This document shows positions 1-12,460 of a stretch of 64,000 bases of DNA, piece by piece. A program made the position numbers and the translations under genes. The number at the start of each line of letters is the position of its first letter. The stretch's first letter is position 1. The notes beneath the pieces are model-generated. The model saw nothing but the letters and a program-made list of their open reading frames with translations, did no database searches and was not told where the DNA came from. This DNA comes from Symbiodinium natans. Its lineage: Eukaryota > Sar > Dinophyceae > Suessiales > Symbiodiniaceae. The DNA is taken from the NCBI GenBank assembly GCA_905221605.1, contig CAJNDS010000339.1, positions 37,501-101,500 of the forward strand. The letters are read 5' to 3'.

Positions 1-90
1 TTGTACTAGCAGGCCTTACTAGGGATTATAATGGGGGGGAAGTACTAGAATCCCTATTAAGGACTGTTAGTAAAAGGGGGAACATCCCAA
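1..90. mobile_element. Inverted-repeat element, family F2 (left end incomplete)
   Basis: The stretch reads as one copy of a roughly 90-bp element whose ends pair as TTGGGATGTTCCCCCTTATA and its reverse complement, with a second inner pair CAGTCCTTAATAGGGATT / AATCCCTATTAAGGACTG. Only the right terminus (AACATCCCAA) is complete; the left end is cut by the window start or diverged. Related copies lie at 15318-15412, 21122-21500 (itself interrupted), 45196-45293 and 49053-49129. No ORF, so it is a non-autonomous MITE-like sequence. Confidence 0.6.
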
Positions 91-1700
91 GTTTAAGCAT
101 CTCGAGGGGGGGGTTGTGGTCGTGTTTTGGCAAGGAGTAGCTAGCAGTCAGCAGCGGAAGCGGGGCTTAAGACACCACTGCCATCAAGCAGCCTTGCCAA
201 GTCACTGCAGCAACTCTGCTGGCGTCTAACCATCTAACCCACAGAGTGTCGAACCCTAAACCCAGAACCCAACCGTAACCCTAAACAACAAAACAGCAGA
301 GGCATCTGCATCTTTAGGCACACAGCCCCCCGCCACGGCAATGCGGATGGCAGTTGGTGGATATGACCCTGACAGTACTGTTTGCCTAAGAGCCCCCCCC
401 AAAGCAATGAACACATATTTTTCTTGAAACGGTACTGTGGGGAGGGTTTAAGGTTTAGGGTTTAGGGTTTAGGGTTTGGGGCTTATGATCCTTTATTTCT
501 TGGGGGTTCTTAAGCAAATAGGACTGTCACGATGGTAGCTCTAACCCTGCTCCTGCCTTGATCGCGACCCGCGTATTCTGGCTCTGCCTGGCTCAGAAGA
601 CGTAGGGGTACGAGTCTTCATCCCCTAAACCCTAAACCCTAAACCCTAAACCCTAAACCCTAAACCCTAAACCCTAAACCCTAAACCCTAAACCCTAAAC
701 CCTAAACCCTAAACCCTAAACCCTAAACCCTAAACCCTAACAGGCACTCAAGCTAGCCCTGAGTCCTGAATGGCGCTGCTTTCGGATACTGGATCCAGGG
801 GTTCTCTAGCGGTCTCTGGTTCATGGTTAGGGTATCGGGTTTAGGGGTTTACTGTTTGTTTAGGGTTTAGGGTTTAGGGTTTAGGGTTTAGGGTTTAGGG
901 TTTAGGGTTTAAGGTTTAGGGTTTAGGGTTTAGGGTTTAGGGTTTAGGGTTTAGGGTTTAGGGTTTGTTTTTTAGGGTTTAGGGTTAGCCTTTAGGGTCT
1001 TGGGGTAAAAGGGTCTAGACGGATAGGAGGCTAAGGGTTTGAGGGGTGCCTCTCTACCTCCCTCCCCCACCCAGTGCCCCCCCCCCCTCACCCCCCACCT
1101 TGCCCCAAACCTGTGTGTCCTGGTTCAGGAGCCTACATAATTACCAACCTCCTCCCCCCCCCGCCCCACAATAATTAAAGCATGAACAAACCCACAATGC
1201 TTAATCGAATAAACTCGGCCACTTCAAGCCTCAACCCTAAACGCCAAACAGCCAAAGCCCAAGACACCAAACATCCCAATTAGGGTACCCAATTACGACC
1301 CCCAAACCCCTAAACCCTAAAACCCTATACCCCTGAACCCTAAACCCTAAACCCCTAAACCCCTAAACCCCCAACCCCAAAAGGCGGTTCTAGGCCTCCT
1401 TGGGAGGCGCCGGCGGCAACACTGATTTCTGCTGCCTGGTAGGGCTTGGGAGCCTTTAGGGTTTAGGGTTTAGGGTTCCTTAGCTGAACCCTGACCCCTG
1501 AACCCTGAATTCCAAATCCTGAGCCCTAAAGCCCTGAAACCCGGAACCCTGAACCCTTAACCCGAAAGCCTAAACCCTAAAACCCTAAAACCCAAAAACC
1601 CTAAAACCGTAAAACCCTAAAACCCTGAACCCGAAACCATAAACCCTAAACCTTAAACCCTATAAACCCTAAACCCTCGACCCTCCAGGCGGTTGGGCGG
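91..1700. repeat. Telomere-like repeat-rich non-coding region
   Basis: No gene is visible. The stretch is dominated by CCCTAAA tracts (about 626-739 and degenerate at 1230-1380 and 1500-1680) and TTTAGGG tracts (about 440-480, 842-966, 1458-1480), separated by short unique or C-rich segments. Degenerate units such as CCCTGAA and CCCTAAAA are common, so the older tracts have decayed. Confidence 0.8.
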
Positions 1701-1764
1701 AGCTTCTTGTTTTCTAGGAATGGCAAGCCGAGGGCTGGCATTCGGCGTCTTAAGGCTGTACGGG

Positions 1765-1995
1765 TTAAACATGTGTATGTATGTATGTATGTATGTATGT
1801 ATGTATGTATGTATGTATGTATGTATGTACGTAAGTATGTATGTACATACATACATACATACATACATTCATTCATTCATTCATACGTACATACGTACGT
1901 ACATACAACAATATGTGTATGCATATATATATATATATATATGTGTGTTTACAAACATGTATATATATATATACATATATACACACACTTCTTGT
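1765..1995. repeat. (ATGT)n / (ACAT)n / (TA)n microsatellite block
   Basis: A tetranucleotide ATGT array is followed directly by its complement ACAT and ATTC units, then by TA-rich dinucleotide repeats. Because the ATGT and ACAT arrays face each other, the block is an imperfect inverted repeat able to fold back. Open frames across it only reflect the short period. Confidence 0.85.
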
Positions 1996-1999
1996 GCTT

Positions 2000-3210
2000 G
2001 TATGATTCCTTTAAGGGTTCAGGTGCGGTTCAGAGGCTTAGGATTTTAGGGGTACAAAGCTTTCGGCAAGCCTGAACCCGGATTGAAGCACGACGCAAGC
2101 ATGCTGTGGGGATGCTGGAACTGGGACACGGCCCTGCTTGCAACAAGGTCAACAGGACCAGATTGAAGGAGATCCTGAGCCCTAAATCCTAGACCCTAAA
2201 TGCGCGGTTTAGGAAAGGTTATCCAGGCTATGGGGTGTAAGGCCTTCTCATTCCCCTCCCGCACAGCACCTTTTCGGGGGCGATCGGCATCTGCCTCCAC
2301 GCCGGGCCTGATGAGACACGGGATTCTGTGGCTTGAGGAAGGAGCTCGCGAGGACGGCTCGCGAAAAGAGTTTCAAGAGTTCCGGGTTTTGGGGTTTAGG
2401 GCGAGGGTTTAGGTTTCTAGGATATTGAGTTTATAGGGTATAGGGTTTAGGGTGAGGAGGGCACTCTTAGCAGAACATCTATCATCGCGAGGTTTGTAAA
2501 TATTATACGATGCGATGGGCGGAAGTTGAAGGAGAACGAGGGCCTGAGGAGTTCCTGCAGGATGCTCACAGGCGCCGTGGGGGCTTGCGCTTAGGGCTTT
2601 TTGGGTTTTTAGGGTCTTTAGGGCTTTTGGGGTTTTTAGGGTTTTTAGGGTTTTGAGGGTTTTTAGGGTTTAGGGTTTAGAGATAAGTCTTAGGTGTTGG
2701 CTTCAGGGCTTTTCTCCTGGGCTGGTAAGCTCGGAGCGGTGTTGGAGCTTCCAGATACTCTCGTAAAGCATTTTTCCGACTGGCAGGCTTAAGGAAGTTT
2801 CGTACCGACCCCCCGCCACCCGACCCACAAGACCCCATTAAAGCAAACAAATCCTATAACAAATCCAAAAGCCGCTTCAAGAAGTAAAAACACTAAACAC
2901 AAAACCCCAGGCAACCCGATAGACGGAAAAAAACGGTAAACACCCTGGACTCTGCAAACGATGTAAAACGCTGCGCAACCCCAGAAAACCCAAGAACAAA
3001 CCCTAAACCCTAAACCCTAAACCCTTGTAAGCCCAAGAACCATTGAAATCGTCCTGCGAAACCCTCGAAAAACCTCGCTGATCCTTTATTCCCATCTAAA
3101 TGACATCTATGGTTCACGAGACTCGTACGTAGTCCACAAAAACAGAAAGCCAACGCCAAATATAATTTTACAACTATGTACTTGAATATAGACTAATCAC
3201 GATCTTTATA
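2000..3210. other. Non-coding stretch with decayed telomere-like tracts
   Basis: Contains degenerate GGTTTTTAGGG-type runs around 2390-2460 and 2590-2690 and a short CCCTAAA run near 3000-3025. The unique parts show no exon I can defend. Confidence 0.5.
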
Positions 3211-3322
3211 TGGGGGTTTCCGAAAATAAGGGGTACCTTATTGGGCTCCTTACGATAAGGGAATCCTACTATTTGGGGGTCATTTTAGGGGCCCCCTAGT
3301 TTCAAATTTTCGCAAACCCCCT
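3211..3322. mobile_element. Inverted-repeat element, family F4, intact copy
   Basis: Ends are GGGGGTTTCCGAAAATAAGG on the left and the matching CCCCC-ended complement on the right, with an imperfect palindrome between. It contains no internal telomere-like tract and so serves as the 'empty-site' reference for the interrupted copy at 51802-51972. No coding capacity. Confidence 0.6.
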
Positions 3323-5070
3323 AAACCCTAAACCCTACACCCTAAACCCTAAACCGGAAACCCTAAACCCCAAACCCCAAACCCCATCCCCCCATATATG
3401 TCGTTTCAGATATTCTCTGGGCCGCGGGGCCCTCAGACCCGCGTCTCGCCGCTTGGCATTGAGCAGCGCGTCCGCGAAGCTGAGGAGGCCCTTTTCAGGG
3501 AACCAAGAAGGGTGTGGGGTTTAGGGTTTCGGGTTTAGGGTTTAGGGTTTCGGGTTTAGGGTTTGGGTCTGGGGGTTGAAGAGGAGGGCTTGAGTGGGGT
3601 AGGGATTGGCAGGGTTGAGTAGAGCTTGCAGGGTCAGGTGTTGCAGGGTTATGGTTGGCAGCTATCCATCTACACACACGCCAAAGGAGCCACTGGTGTA
3701 TTGGGCCTTTCGCATGTCGACTTGTGTCATCCTGCACAAGTCGCAACGCTCGGAAGCCAAATACTGCTATTCCAAGCCAAGAGCCAACATCCTCAAACCC
3801 TAATCCGTTAATCCGAGCCCCTGAACCCCCTCCACAAAAACACCAACCCCGAGTGTCCCAATCCTTCGGCGGCAAGGTTCAATTTTGCATACCCGGCGGG
3901 CCTGAACCTGGTCTTTGACCTCAGCCAAGGAGCAAGGTTTCGACGGCCAAAACTGCAGCTGGGGGCCCCAACCTTAGCCCCCTCAGCCCTTAAACAGCGA
4001 TAGTCTCCTCAAGAGCTCATTCTGTTCTGACGTCAACCAGTGTACCAGAAGTGCACCATGAACTACCTGGGGCCTTTTGGGTGTCGAGGTAAAGACGTAG
4101 TAGGCAGTGACGTGCAGGAATATATGCTCCGCAAGAACCTTTGTGCTTCTTTTTCAAGCCTGCATGGTACTCTTGTCGGAAGGGGCTGCGGGCTTCATGG
4201 TTCAGAAACTTGTGGGGTCTAATTAGGCTTAGGGCCTTAGGTGTCGGGGTTCAGCTTTTTGGTTTGGGCTTCAGGATTTAGGGTTTAGGAAATCTAGCTG
4301 AGATTCATGCGCAGAGCCTTGGAGGACCCTAAGGTAAACAGGCAGTCGCCACTTGTGGGGGGTCACGTGTACCAGACGGGGACGTACGGTAAGAACACAG
4401 TGGCTTCCTGCCTGCCTGTACTCATGAACCCTCACAGACTCAGGGGGTCCTCCCAGAATTTCTGGTCCGTAAACCGCGCGAATCCTAACGCCCGCCTCTC
4501 CCCCCCCCCCCTCCCCCACTCCCCACTGCAGAAAGCTGGGGCAGCAAGCCGGCTCGGCATCACTCTTCGCTATGCTCGGCAAAATGGGAATCATGGCCTG
4601 GCAGAGCGTGTGATCTTCAGCGGGTTCAGGGTTCAGGGTTCAGGGTTCAGGGTTTAGGGTTTAGGGTTTAGGGTTTACTCAGCTTCCAAGTTCGCGCTCA
4701 GAGGTCTGGCGGAGACATTGCAAATGGAGGTACGTGTGCATTGCAAACATCCCCGAAAAGATACAGATTTTTCAAACAAGATATTTATCAGCCACCCCTC
4801 TCCCTCAAGTCAAAGGTTTCAGAATGAAGTCCGTGGACGATTTCAGCATTTTACATCTCAACTGCTCCAACAAAGGTTTAGGGTTTAGGGGTTAGGGGGA
4901 TGATGCACAGGAGAGGCACATTGAATCAAGCTCACATACGACTTGCAGAGGTAGCGTCAACCTGATCGACGGTCCAAGCACTCGACCCTAAACCACGGAC
5001 AAATCCGACAGATCCAATAAACCCCCCAATAAACCATATACACCCTGAGAGCAAACAATCAAGCGACAGT
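3323..5070. other. Telomere-like tracts and unique non-coding sequence
   Basis: TTTAGGG tracts lie at about 3515-3565, 4640-4675 and 4875-4895 and a CCCTAAA-like run at 3323-3390. Overlapping open frames on both strands at 3495-3918 and 4271-4657 run into telomere-like repeats at their ends and show no recognisable family, so I do not call a gene. Confidence 0.45.
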
Positions 5071-5149
5071 TGCTTTTCCTGCCTGTGGTACTCCGCCATC
5101 AGCACCTGTGGGAAAACCGAATAGCTGAAACCCTATCTATCTGTCTGTC

Positions 5150-5181
5150 TATCTCTCTCTCCCTATACATATATATTTATT

Positions 5182-5222
<41 letters not shown>

Positions 5223-5340
5223 TATTTATATTTATGTTTATTTATATTTATATTTATATTGATACTAATATATATATATATTCATATTTGTATTTATATT
5301 TATGTAGATGTCTATACTCATATAAACATGTATATATAGA
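5150..5340. repeat. TA/TTTATA-rich microsatellite
   Basis: Long TA dinucleotide runs and TATTTA units sit immediately outside the left end of the large 5345-15095 block. A TA run also lies just outside its right end (15102-15120). Confidence 0.8.
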
Positions 5341-5489
5341 GTCCGGGGGACTGTGGGAGTGCACTTTTTTGTGTTTTTTGTTTCATGAGGTTTGCCATGT
5401 TACACAACTCACTAATATAAATAAAACGCCCAACCCTAATAAATTCTATGTCTACTTATCAAGTAGTGAATGTATAGAACCTAATAGAC

Positions 5490-5760
5490 TGAGATTACCA
5501 TGATTCCAAATCTTGCTATTAGTTGGTGAATATAGATTCCAAGTCTTGATTATTGGGGGCGAATGCGTTATGAGGGTGGCTATTATGATTTCAAGTCTTG
5601 TATATCGGGAAGGTGAATATAGATATCAAGTCTTGCTTATTGAGGGATGAGTGTAAGTTCCAAGTCTTGTTTATCAGGAAGTGAATGAGTTAATAGGGGA
5701 ATAGTTACTTTTTATTAGTCTTGCTGATTGGTATGGGGTGAATGCAGCTCTTCAGTATTG
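5490..5760. repeat. Degenerate ~45-bp tandem repeat (TTCCAAGTCTTG unit)
   Basis: Five to six diverged copies of a unit beginning TTCCAAGTCTTG.TTAT and ending GGTGAAT(A/G) follow one another with spacing of roughly 40-55 bp. No ORF of interest. Confidence 0.6.
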
Positions 5761-6470
5761 CTTTTTCGAGGGGGGTTGAATACGTGACTGGTGGACGAAT
5801 ACCTGGGTTGCATCAATATGGCTTTTGTGATTCAAAGACTTCACAAAGAAACACGTTGCATCGGAACACCGTGTTTTGTTCACAAAAAAACAGACTTTTA
5901 AGACAGAGTTCTAACCTGCAACTCTATAAAACAACGGTTTATCTGAGATGCATATACAAGCTATGGGAATGACCAATGAATGATTCCTGTAACTCAAAAA
6001 GCATGTAAACTTACGAAGGTCGGCAAAAATACATGTAGGTGAATCTATGTCTATAGATGAAATGGCAATAAAACTCACAAACACCATGCCTATAATAAAG
6101 AGTCAACGATATCATTTAACGCCTCTAACAACACGAAACATCATTCTGGCAGCAATTTTACTGCATAGATTTCCCACAAAACCTCTAGCCAAAAAATGAA
6201 GCTATAGAAGCTAGGCTAGAATGGACTGGACTTTTTTTATAACAATACATTTAACAAAGCAAGTACAAATTGTGCTTAAACTTTGAATTGATACTGAAGA
6301 ATCATTTTGAAAGACTATTCCTATAGTAGACTTTTGCACAGCACTTTAGATGCGGCAAATAATCTAGAGAGCCCTCTACTGCACTATTAACAATTTCCGA
6401 ATAACTTATAAACCAATCCATAGGACAAAGAGCCTTAAACTCGGATATTATATATATATATGTATATGTA
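5761..6470. other. AT-rich unique sequence, nothing recognised
   Basis: AT-rich sequence free of telomere-like repeats. The single open frame (5742-5972, plus) has no recognisable motif. No exon, RNA gene or repeat array was identified. Confidence 0.5.
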
Positions 6471-6514
6471 CGTAGGACCTTTAGGGTCTATTTGGCACGC
6501 CTCTTTTGCCGCCG

Positions 6515-7520
6515 GGAAATCCCTAGATTTGATTTTTCAAGGATTTCATCAAATTTAAAATGCCCAAAAAATCCTTGAAATCCTTAAAAAATCAAATCCC
6601 GGGATTTAATATTTTCAGGATTTCAAGGATGTTTTGGGCATTTTAAATTTTATGAAATCCTTGAAAAATCAAATCCCGGGATTTAATTTTTCAAGGATTT
6701 CAAGGATTTCATAAATTTTAAAATCCGCGTGGTCTTCCTGTACTCTGGGTGGGGAGGGGGGGGGTTTGCTTTTGCAGGAGCTCCGGTATTTAAATTTTAT
6801 GAAATCCTTGAAATCCTTGAAAAATCAAATCCCGGGATTTGATTTTTCAAGGATTTCATGAAATTTAAAATGCCCAAAACATCCTTGAAATCCTTAAAAT
6901 ATTAAATCCCGGGATTTGATTTTTTAAGGATTTCAAGGACTTTTTGGGCATTTTAAATTTGATGAAATCCTTGAAAAATCAAATCCCGGGATTTAATTTT
7001 TCAAGGATTTCAAGGATTTCATAAATTTTAAAATCCGCGTGGTCTTCCCGTACTCTGAGTGGGGAGGGGGGAGTTTGCTTTTGCAGGAGTTCCGGTATTT
7101 AAATTTTATGAAATGCTTGAAATCCTTGAAAAACTAAATCCCGGGATTTGATTTTTCAAGGATTTCATGAAATTTAACATGCCCAAAAATTCCTTGAAAT
7201 CCTTAAACAATCAAATCCCGGGATTTAATATTTTCAGGATTTCAAGGACTTTTTGGGCATTTTAAATTTATGAACTCCTTGAAAAATCAAATCCCGGGAT
7301 TTAGTTTTTCAAGGATTTCAAGGATTTCATAAAGTTTAAAATGCGCGGGGTCTTCCCGTACTCTGGCTGGGGAGGGGAGGTTTTGCTTTTGCAGGAGGTC
7401 CGGTATTGAAATTTTACGAAATCCTCGAAATCCTTGAAAATTAAATCGGGGATTTGATTTTTCAAGGGTCTCATGAAATTTGAAATGCACAAAAAAAGCC
7501 TGGAAATCCTTAAAGAACTA
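6515..7520. repeat. Three ~309-bp tandem repeats made of nested palindromes
   Basis: The landmark GGTCTTCC.GTACTCTG recurs at about 6729, 7039 and 7347, giving a period of about 309 bp. Within each unit, AAATCCTTGAAAAATC, the palindrome TCAAATCCCGGGATTTGA and their complements alternate, so each unit can fold into long stem-loops. The ORFs across it are artefacts of the repeat. Confidence 0.8.
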
Positions 7521-7714
7521 AATCCCGGGGTTCGGTTTAGGGTTTAGGGTTTAGAGTTTAGGCTAATATCCTTGAAACCCTTAACAAACATCAAATCCCG
7601 GATTTGATTGTGTAAGGAGTTCATAAAAAGTTAAGATTCCGAAAAATAACTAAAACCCTTGAACATCAAAACCCGGGATTTGTCATTTCCCGGATTTCAG
7701 ATATACCCGCTCAT

Positions 7715-7955
7715 TGCCCATCCCACATCACCCCGCATTATCTCCCACCATCTCCCATCATTTCTCTCATCCCCCATCATGCCCCATCATCCCCCAATCA
7801 TCCCCCATCATCTCCCATCATTTCGGGAGGGGTGAAAGGGATGATGGGGGATGATGGGGGGTGATGGGGATGATGGGGGATGAGACAGTCAGCCCCCTTA
7901 TCATGTCCCATCATCTCTCTCATCCCGCGTCATCCCCCATCATCCCGCATCATCC
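7715..7955. repeat. CATCATCCCCCATCATC minisatellite with internal inversion
   Basis: Short units of the CATCCCC/CATCTCC type run on one strand to about 7825, then appear as GATGGGG units to about 7885, then return to the first orientation. The array can form a hairpin. Confidence 0.75.
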
Positions 7956-7956
7956 G

Positions 7957-8108
7957 CCAATCCAAAATGGGCGTCCCTTTTAATCGCTTGCTGTGTCTTC
8001 AAACGAGCAAAAGGGACACCCTAAGTGCTTTCTTGCGGGGTGTCCCTTTTCCTCGCTTGAAGATGCAGAAAACGATCAAAAAGGACACCCGTTCCATCGC
8101 CCATATAT

Positions 8109-8162
<54 letters not shown>

Positions 8163-8342
8163 GATGAGCATCAGCTGGGTTGCCTGCCAATCCAAAATAG
8201 ACGTCCCTTTTAATCGCTTTCTGTGTCTTCAAACGAACAAAAGGGACACCCTAAGTGTTTTCTTGCGGCGTGTCCCTTTTCCTCGATTGAAGATGCAGAA
8301 AACGGCCCAAAAAGGACACCCGTTCCATCGCCCATATATGGG

Positions 8343-8373
<31 letters not shown>

Positions 8374-8375
8374 CA
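7957..8375. repeat. Two ~230-bp tandem copies with GA microsatellite
   Basis: The unit starting CCAATCCAAAAT..CGTCCC occurs at about 7957 and 8187. Each copy holds an inverted pair around AAAGGGACACC and ends in CCCATATA plus a (GA)n run of different length. The two copies are about 90% alike by eye, so the duplication is fairly recent. Confidence 0.8.
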
Positions 8376-8399
8376 ATCATGAGCATCAGCTGGGTTTGC

Positions 8400-11000
8400 T
8401 TACATGTTCATTGTTCTTCCTTTTGGTGTTTTTCTAACGGAAATGAACAAGAGAAGAGAAAAAATAAGAAACAGAGGAAAGATGAAAACGAGCACCATTT
8501 TCTCCTTGCCTGATTTTTGCATTTCCCTCGCCTGTCCTCATTTGTCTTCCATTCTTTTCATTGCTCTTCCTTTTCGAGTTGCATTCCTTTTGATCTCTCC
8601 TCTCTCCTTTCTCTCTCCCTTCTCTTCTCTTGTTCTCCTTTTAATCTCAAAAACACACAAAAGGAAGCTTTTTTTCCTTGTTGAATGAAAAAAGAAAAAA
8701 GATGAAAAGAGATAGGTAAAGAAATTGAAGAGCTCCACTGCCTATTGGTTCATTCCATTTCCTCTCTTTCTATGTGTTGTTTTCCTTGTCGTTTCAGAAA
8801 GCAAGCAAAATAAGGGCAAGGGGGCTTCCTGAAGAGGAGAGAGGGCACCTATCTGCGAAGAGGTCTTGTCCTTTTTACTAAGAGGGAAAAGGGAGAGACA
8901 AGGAAGGTAGAGATGATAGATAAAGAAGAGTGCCATCTTCTTTGCGCCTTGTTGTGTTCCTCCGTCTCCTTGTTTCTTGTCTCCTCTCTTCTGTTCAGTA
9001 CCCTTCCAGAAAATTAAAATGGCCTCCTTGTTGTCTCTCCTCTCTCACTTCCCTTTCCCTTCTCTCCTTCTGTTTCCGTTTAACTGATAAAACACAAGAA
9101 AGGAACTTGTATGATGAAGCAGTGGAAGGTAAAGCAGAGGGTGACTCCTTGCACGTGGACCTTGCCGTACTTCATCACATCCCTCTTCTCGGCCTATCTC
9201 TTCTGCTCTTTTCCTTACTCTTCTCCTTTTCATAAATTCTTCCTCTTTAGTTGTTCTTATTTCGAAAAGAAAGAGGGAAGGGAGAGATAAGGGAGATAGG
9301 ATAGATAAAGAAGAGTGCCATCTTCTCAGCGCCTCGTTTTGTCTCTCCCTCTTCTCTATTCATCTCTCTTCTATTCTTTTCTTTGCTGTTCCATTGAAAT
9401 TGGATTCCCTGTATCGCTCCTCTCTCCTTCTCTCTCGCTCTCTTCTCCTGTTCCCCTCTAAATGACAAAAACACAAGAAAGGAAGAACAAGAGGGGAATG
9501 GAAGCCCTTTTCCTGTCTTCTCCTGTTGCAATAAAGAATAAAGAAGGAAAAGAGCATAGGAGATAAGGAAGTGAATTGAAGAGCTCCTCTCGCTACTTTC
9601 TCATGCCCTTTCCTTTCTATCTACCACACCAAAACACGACTCCCAGCTTCCAAATAAACCCTATTTAAGCCGGCCACGGGGGGGGGGGGGGGGTAGAAGA
9701 AGGGCAAGGTCAAGCAAGGAGAATGAAGGGAATGATATGATGGAAGGAGGACTTCTCCTGCTCCTTGTAACTACCTTCCACACTTCTCAACATGTCTCTG
9801 TGGTCTTTTCTCTGGTTTTTCTTCTTAGCAATATGGGGGCTCTTGGAGGCCCCTGGGAGACGCTCTCTGAAGGCCGCCTGAAACTCTTGGGGGAGGCTCA
9901 GAGGGGTTTGGAGTGTGTGGAAAGAGGCAGTGCGGGGCCATGTCCAGAACAGGACCCATCGTTTGTACAGGGTCTGCCTCGTAAAGTCAGAAAGGATGAG
10001 CAATGAACAGAAAACACCGGGGGGCACCGGAGTGAGAGAGATGGAGACAGATAGAGGAGCAAAGAGAAGGAGACAACAATTAGGGAGAAGAGGAAGAAGG
10101 AAGACAGTGGAAGAGCGACAGATAGGGGAACAGGGTGAAGGAAACAGAAACAATGAAGAAGAGGGAAGCGATCGTGAAAAGAGGGCCACTTGGAGAACAA
10201 AAAGGGGTCAGGGAAGATCAAGAAGGAAAGAGAAGAGGTAAAGCAGGACACTTGTTTTTGTTATCCACTGTTCCTTTTCCTCACCCCTTCCACATATGTC
10301 CCGAGCATCGCTCACTCCTTTCTTCCACGGTCTTTGTCCTTCATTTCTCCTCTCTATCTTTCTATCCTCCCTCTAGCTCTCCTCCCTTTCTTTGTCCATG
10401 TTCGTTCTCCTCCCTTCTCCGCTCTCGCTTTTCTCGTGTCTAGCCCATGAGCCTTTCCTCTTCTGTTCCTTTTGCCATTAAGTATAGGGGGATAGAAAGG
10501 GCAAGCTTAAGCAAGGAGAATGAGGGCATGATAAGATGGCGGACGATGATCTGTCTCTTTCTACGAGGAAACGAAGAGGTGAGGGGAGGGGAGGAGAGGC
10601 AAGGTTTCATGTCGAGCTGGGAGGGAGGGTTGGATGCTACTGGAAGCTCTAGCCTCTAAAAGGCCCCTACGTTCGGGAGGCTCCCGGGAGCCCCTGCCAA
10701 CTCCCGAGGCCCCTAAGAACAGCAACATGGGGATGGTTCCATGCCCTGCCCTTCCCTCCTTTCCACATCCTTCTCAAATGAGAAAGCAAGAGAACGATCA
10801 GAAGGAGAGGGACGAAGAAGGTAAGGAAATGAAGATTTCGCCCTGCCCTCTCTGTCACTTTTCTCATCCGCTGTTACCCTTTCCCTCTCATCATTCCATG
10901 CTCTACGCTAAGAGAAGAATAGGAGAGGAAGAGAGGAGTGGGAGGAAGAAGATAGGCAGAGGAAAAAGGGACTTCTTCCCTTTCATTTAGCTTTGGCTTA
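8400..11000. repeat. Polypurine/polypyrimidine-rich region
   Basis: Long strand-asymmetric stretches switch repeatedly between CTCTTTTCC-type and GGAAAGAGA-type sequence. Open frames here have Ser/Leu/Phe/Pro- or Arg/Lys/Glu-rich composition expected from such DNA and no domain. A G17 run lies at about 9677-9693. Confidence 0.65.
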
Positions 11001-11114
11001 CATTGCTTCGGTATCCCAAACACCAAAATACGGATGGGTCTTTGGGAGGGGGCTTGAAAATGCTACGGAAAACTTTAGCAGAGCATATGAAATATTGAAC
11101 TACTGGACCCCAGG

Positions 11115-11640
11115 ACCGAGTAAGCGCTCCAGCTGCTTAATCGGCCCTGGGTCTGAAGATTAAAGATTGAAGATGCCGAGGAACTCTCCCCGAGCATCTT
11201 CAATCCTGATCCTTCGGCCTCAAGGCCGATTGAGCGCTCCACCTGCTTAATTGGCCCTGGGTTTGAAGATTGAAGATGCCCGGGAACTCTCCCGGAGCAC
11301 CTTCAATCATAGATTCTCAACCCTGGGCCGATTAGGCAGATGAAGTGCTTAATCGGCAGGGGTCTGGGGTTGAAGATACTCCGGGGAGAGTTCCATGGCA
11401 TATTCAATCTTCAACCTTCAATCCAAGGGCCGATTAAGCAGCAGGTGGAGTGCTTAATCGGCCCTGCGTTTGAAGATTGAAGATTGAAGATGCCCGGGAA
11501 CTTTCCCCGGAGCATCTTCAATCCTGGACTTTTAACCCTGGGCCGAAGTGCTTAATCGGCATGGGTCTGGGATTGAAGATGCTCCGGGGAGAGTTCCCCG
11601 GTGTCTTCAATCTTCAATCGTCAAACCCAGGGCCGATTCC
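11115..11640. repeat. Tandem hairpin array (GCTTAATCGGCCCTGGG / GAAGATGC units)
   Basis: At least four units alternate in orientation: GCTTAATCGGCCCTGGGTTT, then GAAGATTGAAGATGCCCGGG, then its complement (GAGCATCTTCAATCC), then CCCAGGGCCGATTAAGC. Each full unit is a near-perfect stem of about 60 bp per arm. Related degenerate sequence appears outside the block at about 53540-53815. Confidence 0.8.
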
Positions 11641-11759
11641 CTTCGCAAAACATATTATCTCTACTTTGTTGTCCAGAAGCAGATGTTGGCGCGTGAGGCC
11701 TTTTCACACCTGAAAACATCTCTCAGTCAGCAAGCCGCAAAGAGAAAGTACTTAGAATA

Positions 11760-12150
11760 GGTGCCCACATCATCTGTGTATATAGGATAAATTTATGGCA
11801 TATCAAACAAATACCGATAGCGGAGAACGAACCATAAGACTAAGAAGTATTCGAGCGCATAGGGCAATGCGGAAAATCATTTACTGTAAGCCCCAGGGAC
11901 ACGAGAATACTGTGAGCAAATATCCTTTCGCGATTTCCTGAGACCAGCAGGCTGCAAGTAGTTGCTCGCAAGTATCTTGCTTTTCATTCTTAATGGTTCC
12001 CACAAATCTCCCGTCATGGTTACCATTTGTCACGGATAATGCTTATTTTCCAAGTATCCGCAAGACTCACAGGCGCATAAGGTCTTACATAATACTCGTC
12101 CAAAGCAACAGGGTATCACATCCTGACTACAAAAAGTGTACGAAACCTTG
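11760..12150. other. Unique AT-balanced sequence, nothing recognised
   Basis: No exon, repeat array or RNA gene could be supported in this stretch. Confidence 0.4.
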
Positions 12151-12154
12151 GTTT

Positions 12155-12460
12155 ATGTTGTGCGTCTCGTAAGAAGAAATGACATAGCATGCTACGGGAA
12201 CTGTGCTGTTAAGCCTTGATATAGCGAGGGTTTAGTGGTTTAGAGTTGAAGGGGCAAGCCAGAAAGTTTTTTCAGACGCCTCATTGCACTGTTATATTTT
12301 TCGTCACCGTGTTTTAGGCGGTTGTACGTCTCGTAGGAAGCAATGGTTTTCTGATATAGCATGCTACGGGAGCTGTTATGTTATATCTCAATATACCGAG
12401 GGTTTAGGGTGGTTTAGAGTTGAAGGGGTGAGCCAGAAGGTTTTGTTTAGCTACTTTGCT
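12155..12460. repeat. Direct duplication, ~172-bp period
   Basis: A landmark (CGTCTCGTA.GAAG..AATG, then AGCATGCTACGGGA, then GAGGGTTTAG, then GGTTTAGAGTTGAAGGGG, then GCCAGAAGGTTTT) occurs twice, with AGCATGCTACGGGA at about 12186 and 12358. This is a diverged tandem duplication. Confidence 0.75.

Noticed and set aside
1646-2075. ORFs rich in Tyr-Val-Cys-Met or Thr-His-Ile around the ATGT/ACAT microsatellite
   Set aside because: Translation of a tetranucleotide repeat; no coding signature.
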